64,000 bases of DNA from Kappaphycus alvarezii (Eukaryota; Rhodophyta; Florideophyceae; Gigartinales; Solieriaceae). The translations under genes and the position numbers were made by a program. Under the pieces are notes generated by a model. That model made no database searches and was not told the origin of the DNA. It saw only the letters and a list, made by a program, of their open reading frames with translations. This document shows, piece after piece, positions 57,243 to 64,000 of the stretch. Location: contig NADL03000008.1 of the NCBI GenBank assembly GCA_002205965.3, positions 682,001-746,000 on the forward strand. Direction: 5' to 3'. The stretch's first letter is position 1. Every line of letters starts with the position of its first letter.

Positions 57243-57902
57243 ATGAGCAACCTTCGCCCCTCCGCCCCCATCACTAAAAACCGCCCCCTCGCCCCTTAAA
57301 CGGCCTTGCGCTCGCAGTATATGGCCCGACGGATGCAGACGACTACCTGAGACGGCAGACTAAGAAGAAGATAATAGAATTCGTCCGAAGCTCTTCGTCG
57401 AGGATGAGGCCGAGGAGGTACCTGAGGGTCAGGAGTGGGACATCGAGGAGGGAGCTGGGGAGACCTTTGAGGAGTGGGTAGCCCCTGGATTGGTCTATGA
57501 GGTTAATAACGAGGAGGACGGGGAGGATGAGGTTGAAGAAGGATGAGGATGAGGATGAGATGAGGATGAGGAGAGATGAGGATGAGGATGAAGAGGAGAT
57601 GAGGATGAGGATGAGGATGAGGATGAGAGAGAGAAGAGGAGAAAGATGATGACGAGGACGAGGACGAGTTGGATGAGGGAAATGGGGGCATGGAAAGTGT
57701 TGTACTGGTGGGGCCTGGACTGGAGAGTATGGATCAAGTGGTGCCGACGCTGGAACCGGATGGAGATATCTTTAGTAGTTTAGATATCTCCCAGGAGGGA
57801 ATAGAGAGCTGTGAGCCATTCGCAGATATTTGTGGGGACTGCTTGGACAGCATGGATATTTTAGAGGAGTTGTTTGGATCTGATTTAGAGAATGGGAAAT
57901 AA
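57243..57902 (+). pseudogene. acidic low-complexity protein, frameshifted, unknown
   Basis: ATG 57243 gives MSNLRPSAPITKNRPLAP and then a stop; a one-base shift continues LNGLALAVYGPTDADDYLRR. A second shift gives KLFVEDEAEEVPEGQEWDIE and later VYEVNNEEDGEDEVEE. It then runs into the GATGAG repeat, which codes for Asp/Glu in this frame. The open frame 57669-57902 closes with DIFSSLDISQEGIESCEPF and LDSMDILEELFGSDLENGK. Overall a very acidic protein of about 200 residues with a basic-to-neutral N-terminus. No family recognised; a regulatory or chaperone-like acidic protein is possible. Confidence 0.4.
57538..57665 (+). repeat. GATGAG-type microsatellite
   Basis: Imperfect repeats of GGATGA/GAGATG over about 128 bases, with purines almost only on the + strand. 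It lies inside the acidic coding region, so length changes in steps not divisible by three would explain its frame loss. Confidence 0.95.
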
Positions 57903-58428
57903 GAGGACCTCATTGATTGTTAGTTTCTTAAGTATCTTTTGTTTAGAGTATATATCCACACAAATTGTTTGTATGCATTTCCTGGTACCTTCTGTAGTTT
58001 TGTTCGGACTTTAGGGTAGCCAAAAGTCTATATAAGCTGAGTAAACTGCTTCCTCATGGAGAGGTCAAGCAAGTTGGCAGACAGCTTCAAGCTCAGTCCC
58101 AAATAGTTAGGAAGTTGAGAGTCAACTTCAGACCCAAGAAGCATTTATTTTACCTAGTCACTAAGCATAGGTGGTAGACCCTGCCCCTTCCATACTTGCT
58201 TGTAGCCCATTCAACTGTCTCCCTATACACTCCTTTTCGTTCGTTCAACTATACCACGGTAGCACTTTTGTCGCTTGCAACACCTCCTTCTTGGGGTGTT
58301 GATTCTGAATATCTCTTCTCCCGACGATTTACCCCTATCATTTGGTACTCTTGTGGAGGGGGTTGCACCCGAGGTATTCGAGTTGAGCAGTCTTAGGGAA
58401 CCATTCGAGGGATTTCTTTTCTGTAATC
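57903..58428. promoter_or_regulatory. possible LTR and leader of the gag-like ORF
   Basis: TGTTAGTTTCTTAAG at about 57917 could start a short LTR, TCTATATAAGC at about 58028 is a good TATA box, and TGGTAGACCCTGCCCC at about 58170 could be a primer-binding site after an LTR ending near 58166. There is no second LTR copy in the window, so this remains a suggestion. Confidence 0.35.
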
Positions 58429-59685
58429 ATGGATCTCAACGCTGCTCGTATAACGTTCACAGGGGGCAAGAATGAAGACGTTGAGGAGTTTCTCTATACA
58501 TATGTCAACGTTGTGATGCGTGAGAAGAGCGATGAAGAGAAGGCCGAAAGTATCTTCGCCTATCTTCATGGTGACGCAAAGCACAAATATAAGGCCAAGT
58601 TTATCAACGGGTGGTCTCTTAACGGGAATGGGCGTAACTTCGGTGAGGTATGTGAGTGGCTTGTGAAAGAATATGCTAAGGAGGTAGAACCAGATGAGAT
58701 GATTCGTACCGCCATAGAGGCCCGGCTCAACTTCGACGATTTGTTAAGCTCATTGGTATACTTGTGTGATCTCTATGAAAAGGCTGGGTTCAACGCCCAA
58801 GCCAAGTACGGAATGCTGCGTAAGGCGGCGATGGGGGATAAGCGGCTCTCCGATTTCCTCCTCATCAAGGGCCCTCACACTTTTAATGAACTGAAGGGTA
58901 CCATAGTAGAATTTGTCAAAAATTCGGAGACGTTTCAGTCACTAAGTGAAATACCGAGGGAAACCCGTACATCTATGCCGATCGTACATCCTGAAAAGAA
59001 TTATCAAAGGCCAGCTACTAGCGCAGCAGCATTGGAATCAGTCAGGAGCGATGTCAAAAACTTGGAAGAAAGGTTGGAAACCCGATTCGATAATCGACTT
59101 GACATGATAACCTCGCAGTTGGAAAGCCTTACTCTTACCATTAAGAAGAACCAGTCTGGGGCCCCCAAGGCCGCAGAAGTCTGTTCCTACTGTCACAAGC
59201 CTGGACACTTTGCAAATAGGTGTCCTGATAATCCACATAGAAACACTCGTTGTGGAAAGTGCGGTCGATATGGGCATCATGAAAGTAACTGCTGGTCTAA
59301 AGACAACAGAAAAGCAAATTTATCGGACGCAAGGAGCGAGTCAGGACCAGAGATGAAAATATTACAAAACAGAAAGGATCACAAGTTGACGGATGCCGGT
59401 AACGTATCCATCGCTGAAGAAATCAGTCAAGTCAATGTGACAAAAAGGGATGGGGAAGGGAACATTTTATCGAAAAAACCTAGTCTAGATTATGGAATGC
59501 TGGAACATATCCCAGCACCTGTACCTCCTCGAACCAAGAGGTCTGATCACGTTGTTCCAGGAGTGGGAGTCACTCCGGCCAAGAACGAGCCTGGCTCCAA
59601 GCCTCTCTCCCTTCTCCATGGGCGGTCTAGGTCTCCTGCAAACTTCAGACATTACCGAGGCTGCTTACGCAGCATCTGTAATTGA
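58429..59685 (+). CDS. gag-like protein with two intact CCHC zinc knuckles
   Basis: A single open frame of 418 codons from ATG 58429, the longest uninterrupted ORF in the window. The N-terminal two thirds is a helical capsid-like region (ITFTGGKNEDVEEFLYTYVN, EKAESIFAYLHGDAKHKY, FNELKGTIVEFVKNSETF), then a coiled-coil-like NLEERLETRFDNRLDMI. Two knuckles follow, CSYCHKPGHFANRC (about 59182-59223) and CGKCGRYGHHESNC (about 59257-59298), both with all four ligands. After SRSPA the final codons are translated from the LINE ORF2 in another frame, so the C-terminus from about 59600 is chimeric. It could be LTR-retrotransposon gag or ORF1 of another LINE. No protease or polymerase follows. Confidence 0.75.
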   Translation: MDLNAARITFTGGKNEDVEEFLYTYVNVVMREKSDEEKAESIFAYLHGDAKHKYKAKFINGWSLNGNGRNFGEVCEWLVKEYAKEVEPDEMIRTAIEARLNFDDLLSSLVYLCDLYEKAGFNAQAKYGMLRKAAMGDKRLSDFLLIKGPHTFNELKGTIVEFVKNSETFQSLSEIPRETRTSMPIVHPEKNYQRPATSAAALESVRSDVKNLEERLETRFDNRLDMITSQLESLTLTIKKNQSGAPKAAEVCSYCHKPGHFANRCPDNPHRNTRCGKCGRYGHHESNCWSKDNRKANLSDARSESGPEMKILQNRKDHKLTDAGNVSIAEEISQVNVTKRDGEGNILSKKPSLDYGMLEHIPAPVPPRTKRSDHVVPGVGVTPAKNEPGSKPLSLLHGRSRSPANFRHYRGCLRSICN

Positions 59686-60697
59686 TTCTTTTGGACTTAT
59701 CTCCGACCTGCTCACTCTTTCCCAGGACCGCCACTTGGAAGAGATCCCTCGGTCCGCCATCTCGCTCTTATTCTCCCGCCACCCGCAGCTGTCTTCGTCG
59801 CTTACAGCTACAGCTCTTTTCGAGCGTTTTTCATCGCCAGTCCCCGGCGAAAGGCTCCAGTCTGCGATCACAACTGAACTCATGCTATCGAAGTCCGATA
59901 GGCTGTTCACGGCCGCGGCAGCCCACGACCGAGGACGGCTCCTCTCCGTGCGCACGTCCTCCGCCTCGTCTGTTTTCTCTTCGCTTCCAGACCCCCACCT
60001 CGGTACGTACATGTCCTCTTCTACGTGGAAAGTCGCTCTGGCTCTACGTCTTGGCATCGCGCTATTCCCAGGATCTACTCGCTGTCCGGTCTGCTTTCGC
60101 CGCTCGGCCGACATCGCACCCGTCTTAGATCCAAGTAGTCAACACGCATTGACCTGCAAATACGAAGACAGAATGACTCGTCGTCATCACATCCTCCGCA
60201 ACGTTCTTGCCCGCTACTGCAAGGAAGTTGGGATCGTCGCTCTCGTCGAACATCCGCTCCTCTACCAGGTTCCCAACCCATCTGGGCATTCGGAGTCCCC
60301 GGCGCTACGAATGTACATTTACATACCCGCTGCATACGGACTTCACAGTACTGATATCGCCGTCGACGTTACTGTTGCCCACTCCTCCGCACGCCGCCAC
60401 ATTTCGCCGAGTACGGTTACCGCAGGCGCTGCCGCAACACTCACAGAGCGCGAGAAACATCGTCATTACGGCACTTACTGCAACCAAAACGATATCCTCC
60501 TCTCCCCCGTCGGGATTGATATCTATGGCGCCTTGGGCGACGACGGCAAGGGTTTTTTCCGCAGCCTTGCTTCCTTCGCTGCTTCCCGTCGCGGTTCCTC
60601 CCCTCAACAGGAGCTCCGCGACTTCGTTACCCGTTTTGCATTTAGTCTCCAAATAATGCAGGCGCGACAGGTTTCTACCCGCCGCCCGCACCCATAG
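59600..60697 (+). pseudogene. LINE ORF2, C-terminal part after the RT core
   Basis: In frame 2, open to 60697, it reads LSPFSMGGLGLLQTSDITEA, an RT thumb-type block. Then come STWKVALALRLGIALFPG, CPVCFRRSADIAPV with HALTCKYEDRMTRRHHILRN (a C-x2-C ... H-x4-C arrangement), STDIAVDVTVAHSSA, and GIDIYGALGDDGKGFFRSLA in a long helical tail. This is the region following the RT in the same non-LTR family as the fragments at 15.1 and 17.6 kb. It joins the gag-like segment near 59600. About 365 codons are intact. Confidence 0.7.
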
Positions 60698-60989
60698 TCA
60701 ATTTATGAATACCCCCGCACGCTTCTGTGCGACATTGTACTGTCGTTGCCCTGTCTTATTCCTTGGCTAGGCCTTCGACCGACCCAGTATCGTGCTAATC
60801 GTCCTACTCCGTCTGCGGAGAAGGGCGGGCAAGAAGATTCAAAGAACAAGACGACGGCGGCCGGAAAGTGTGGAAGGACTTCCCGCGCCAAATCATTACT
60901 TTAGGACAGAACACCCCAAACGACTCAAAATCTAAAAAGTAGAATTTCACTATGAAATCGGCAGCCCCTCTTCAACCTACCAAAAATAG
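60698..60989. other. 3' flank of the LINE
   Basis: A small hairpin CGCAC-GCTTCT-GTGCG at 60716-60731 follows the ORF2 stop by about 20 bases; 3' hairpins are recognised by the RT of some LINEs. No poly-A or simple-repeat tail is visible. Nothing else is seen before the copia element. Confidence 0.4.
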
Positions 60990-60992
60990 AGA

Positions 60993-62150
60993 TTAGGCTT
61001 TCACACTCCCGCATTTTCTTTTTGGGAGCTTGCCCAGGACGGAGAATCCACTGCTGCACGGCACATGTGTCCACACCACATTGTAACAGTGCCCCAGTGC
61101 ACCATTATCCTTGACTTTCGACATTCCATCTGCGGGGTTATAAATGGAGCCAATTAGACCGATTTGAGTCATTTCCTTACTCTTGTATGACTCACGCGCC
61201 GCTAGAATGTCAATCATTAAACGCTTTTCGGTTGTCTGTTGCCCCTTTGTCACTGAATCAAAATTGCTTAGAGTCAGTAAAACAATGAAGTGGGATATCT
61301 TGAGTAAGCATGACTTCCATAATCTTCCTTCAATATGAACGCCCGATCAAAACCATCCGCAAACGCATACACCTCACCTCCCATAATAGAACTCACGACC
61401 CTCTTCTACTTCTTACAAGGAATAATCCAAAAAGTGAGCTTTCCCGGAATCGTCCGTCAACAGTATCAGTTAACCTAGTTGCGATGAAAAGTCATCGTTC
61501 GTTGCAAACGCAGCGTCTGCGTACATCTTTAGACGCAATGTATCAGAATTCAATTCTTGTACTTTATCCCTGGGACAGTCCCACTCTTAGCTAACTTGAT
61601 AGCGCTGTTCAGTTCTGCAATCTTCTTCTTCGAAAATGTATCCTTCGTTACTTGGGCTGCGCGATTGATGATACAACAAAGCTCCGGGTGCGTGTTTGCC
61701 AACCAAGAAAGAATTGCTCGGTATTTACGGAAGTCTTCGAACGTGCAGTCTTTCGGGACCACTGGTAGCCTTTTCGCGTGACGCTCTTGCGTAAGCTCAA
61801 ATTCACCTGGATTCGTTGTTTTGATAACTGTCCCGAAGAAGTCGAAGTTGTCGTAAACCCTTGGCTTCGAGTCAAACATCTGTAGACTCTTGAGCGTCCG
61901 TTCTTCAAATTCCGGTGTACCTGCGTGTAAGTTATCATCAACGTATATCCCAATCATTCCTTCGAGTTCACCATTGGAAACCTTCAAGTAAAGAGCAGGA
62001 TCACCCGTAGTGGGCGACATCTCAAGATCTTCTTCTACGTGGAAGTGAATGGTAACTCCCCAATAGTCGCCAGCATCACATACTCCATACAATGGGCGTA
62101 GTAGTTCAAGAAGCTCATCATCTGTAATACCTATGATTTCGAGGTCTTCT
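60993..62150 (-). pseudogene. copia reverse transcriptase (C-terminal half) and RNase H end
   Basis: From about 62150 on minus the reading is EIIGITDDELLELLRPLYG, then GVTIHFHVEEDLEMSPTTGD and the catalytic centre GIYVDDNLHAG (about 61950-61918). FFGTVIKTTNPGEFELTQER and a typical post-RT block LSWLANTHPELCCIINRAAQ follow, to 61550. RNase H appears only as its end (61253-60993): TEKRLMIDILAARESYKS and IYNPADGMSKVKDNGALGHC. About 300 bases between hold the broken remainder. The RT part is open for 180 codons. Confidence 0.85.
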
Positions 62151-62838
62151 CGCTTTGGAGAATGAATATGCGTCTACTCATCTTGTCCTTGCTTTGACAT
62201 ACGCCTGGTTCACATCGTGTGAAAATATTCGAAATCCCTTAATCGCAGCAACAGAAAGAATTAAGCGAATAGAAGACGACCTCAGTGTGGCAATTCATGA
62301 ACCATATAAGGCTTATCCTTATCCTTATAGCCTTGGGCGATATACCGAGCTTTTTCAGTTCGCTCTTTCGACCCCACGTTCTTCACCGACAAAACAAAAC
62401 GTCCGCCAAGAATGTTTGCATCCTTGGGCACTTCAGACTTTCGACAACCTTCCATACATTACGAGCCTTAAGTCCCGTTACTTCTTTCAGCTTTGCTGCC
62501 CTGAACTTTTGGCTACTTCTGCGAGCATCGTTGTCTCAGGACCTCAGTTATGTGAACACCAATGTATGCGACACCAAACGAGGTATGGTCCAGTGCATCT
62601 TCAACACGCTTTGATCTTGTTCTGCCTGTTTGATCCCCGCAAGTAAGTCAATAAGTTCATCATCGTCAGTCTGTTCTTCAGTTCCACGCATTAATTCATC
62701 CGCCAATGGTGACGTGCAGGTGTTGTGCCCACTGCAGGTCGCTCATTCCTTGCGACACCTCAGCCTCATTATTACCGGTGGAAAGGAAGGGTAAAACATC
62801 ATCAATCTGTGGAGCATCACTGCTGCCCTTGAAGTGCT
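62151..62838 (-). pseudogene. copia integrase-RT linker and RT N-terminus, decayed
   Basis: This interval must contain the fingers and palm start of the RT by its place between the integrase C-terminus and the RT centre. Only short frames are open on minus. The longer open frames on + (62155-62646, 62706-62960) show no domain and are taken as antisense shadows. Confidence 0.45.
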
Positions 62839-64000
62839 TCACTTTATCCACGATGCGCGAATATGGCGATCACCCGTGTCCAGCGTTAACATTTTACCTT
62901 GCACATCCTTTACAACGTATGGTCCAATCCATTTTGCAATCGGCTTCTCCCTGTACATAAGTACTTCATCGCCGAGAGAGTACGTCGTGTCAGTGGCAGC
63001 AGGGACATTCGCACGCAAGGCTGCTTTGAGTCGGCTTTCATGCGATATCTTTGTCATCTCATTGCATGCTTCCGTTAAAGCTCTCATTCGACTATTGTGG
63101 TCCGAAAGATCCTTAGGCGCGAGTGGAATGCGTGGCAGAATGCAAATACGAGCAGGGTTGGTACAAGGCCTGACGGACCAGCGGTATCATTCGTAGCTTT
63201 GACAGCAATTGCAGAGCAAGGGAACGCTCGATAAATGGATCGTCCCCAATGACTTTGTTATAAACCCTGCGGAGAAATGAGTGATACCGTTCTCCAACGC
63301 CAAGTGTTGTGGCATTCAACACAGAAGGCTGTTCTTTGATGCCCGCGGCTTTCAACAAGTTTTTCACTCCAGTGAGTCTAATTGGGCCCTTGATCTGCAG
63401 CGATGATTCCGGGAACCTAACGTACGTCGAGACCAAATGCGCATGAATCCATCCATGTTTGAGCTGTTGACTCTTTCTCAAGGAAACAGGCAGCACTGAA
63501 TTTTGTATCCCTGTCAACAACATGAAGCACAGTGCGTTTCTCCAATTTCATCAGGTCCAAAGACACGTGACGATTGAAAATGCATTCTCCGTGCGGTAGT
63601 GAAACCTTGAACCTATGCGGACCATCGCTTTCGCGTTGACATACTTCGCAGGTTGCAGTGATATCTTCGAGATCAGCCAGTAGCTTCGGTGATGTAGAGT
63701 CGGGATCTGCCTGCGCATTACGGCGTACAACTTCCCAGGATGCGGGTGGTAGAAGTGCCTGTGTACTTTCCTTAGCTCGGCTAACGTGAAGAACATGTTC
63801 ACAGTCCACTCGATGTAGACGTGTCCGTGTTTTCGTACAAGTGGAAGAGTCCAACCATCCGTCTTTGAGTAGACTGCATCGTCCCCGAAGTCCAATATTA
63901 GGCTCGCCTGTGTCAACAGGTCTAATCCCAATAGAAGAGGTACGTCGACATCCACAACGTCAGCAGTAAAGGACAGGAAGAAGCTGTTGGAGACTGGAAT
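62839..64000 (-). pseudogene. copia protease end and integrase
   Basis: On minus, 63955 onward reads VPLLLGLDLLTQASLILDFG, the end of a retropepsin. Then comes LAELRKVHRHFYHPHPGKLY (pre-integrase His pair). In another frame ITATCEVCQRESDGPHRF gives the Cys pair, RHVSLDLMKLEKRTVLHVVD the first catalytic Asp region, and KFSAACFLEKESTAQTWMDS follows. The core continues at 63523-63113 with LLKAAGIKEQPSVLNATTLG and VGERYHSFLRRVYNKVIGDD. An SH3-like C-terminus lies at 63087-62839 (YSLGDEVLMYREKPIAKWIG, then VVKDVQGKMLTLDTGDR). Frames change near 63550, 63420 and 63100. Confidence 0.8.

Larger units (their letters stand above)
54988..60697 (+). mobile_element. LINE-like non-LTR element with inverted 5' end and replaced middle
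   Basis: Pieces in order: inverted start of ORF1 (minus, 55174-54988), ORF1 in sense (55207-56269), ORF2 N-terminal part (56266-about 56790), 2.8 kb of foreign sequence (about 56790-59600), and ORF2 C-terminal part (about 59600-60697). ORF1 stop and ORF2 start overlap as ATGA at 56266-56269. The 5' arrangement with a 74-78 bp inverted duplication fits twin priming. The catalytic RT core is missing, so the copy is inactive. Confidence 0.75.
60990..64000 (-). mobile_element. fourth copia-type element, minus strand, cut by window edge
   Basis: Reading leftwards from the right edge: protease end, pre-integrase zinc region, integrase core, integrase C-terminus, RT with YVDD, RNase H end. Integrase before RT makes it copia-type. 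The integrase reads VLHVVDRDTKFSAACFLEKE and GVGERYHSFLRRVYNKV, a style I know from fungal and algal copia polyproteins and unlike the other three copia copies here. Frames change about every 150-500 bases. Confidence 0.85.

Noticed and set aside
57243..57902. Idea that the acidic protein is a securin-like regulator
   Set aside because: A short RPLAPLNG string recalled a destruction box, but the spacing R-x-x-L-x-x-x-x-N is not met and no other securin feature could be shown.
59665..60335. Open frames of 80-150 codons on minus and other + frames
   Set aside because: They overlap the recognisable LINE ORF2 C-terminal part in G+C-rich sequence, where shadows are common.
62155..62646. 163-codon open frame on +
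   Set aside because: It is antisense to the RT region of the minus-strand copia element and shows no domain.
1..64000. CRISPR arrays, bacterial operons, tRNA or rRNA genes
   Set aside because: No regularly spaced repeats, no operon-like gene runs and no cloverleaf or rRNA sequence were found; the content is eukaryotic transposons and intron-bearing gene sequence.

Overview
The window reads as nuclear DNA of a retrotransposon-rich, gene-poor eukaryote. There is no operon structure, no ribosome-binding-site pattern and no recognisable tRNA or rRNA. One gene has a GT-AG intron and a TATA box. Most recognisable protein sequence belongs to transposable elements: Ty1/copia-type, a Ty3/chromovirus-type, a non-LTR (LINE-like) element and a PIF/Harbinger DNA transposon. 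Compact low-intron genes in a sea of copia and gypsy elements, with copia elements resembling the GalEa-like group known from red algae and marine animals, suggest a florideophyte red alga. This is an inference from style, not a proof. Nearly every coding region carries frameshifts, either from real decay or from an indel-prone assembly.

Layout. 1-4525: 3' part of a copia element on + (gag, protease, integrase, RT, RNase H). 4526-11920: A+T-rich intergenic DNA. 12128-13608: a phosphoserine aminotransferase (PSAT/serC-type) copy with TATA box and a 108-bp intron, broken by several frameshifts. 15126-15535 (-) and 17584-18190 (+): two separate C-terminal tails of LINE-like RTs. 18808-22960 (-): a second copia element with unusual protease and RT motifs. 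23401-36693: a 13.3-kb LTR element of chromovirus type with ~748-bp LTRs, primer-binding site, polypurine tract and chromodomain. It carries 4.8 kb of extra sequence between pol and the 3' LTR, including antisense coding remnants. It is inserted into a minus-strand ORF whose pieces lie at 36694-37142 and 23371-23400.

39730-40500: PIF/Harbinger transposase, immediately followed by an 805-bp solo LTR (-, 40517-41321) related to the LTRs of the 13.3-kb element. 43230-48010: a third, heavily decayed copia element of the same broad type as the second, with a Tudor-like segment between integrase and RT. 48010-52640: A+T-rich, with only weak hints of a further element. From about 52640 the sequence becomes G+C-richer: 53487-54631 encodes a SANT/Myb-like protein resembling DUF6818, and 54988-60697 is a LINE whose 5' end is inverted in the manner of twin priming. 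The middle of that LINE is replaced by 2.8 kb holding a TATA-led acidic ORF, a GATGAG microsatellite and an intact gag-like ORF with two zinc knuckles. 60990-64000 (-) is a fourth copia-type element running off the right edge.

The genes do not form a pathway. The window is mainly a record of nested and sequential transposition, with two probable host-type genes (PSAT-like, DUF6818-like) and one interrupted unknown ORF.
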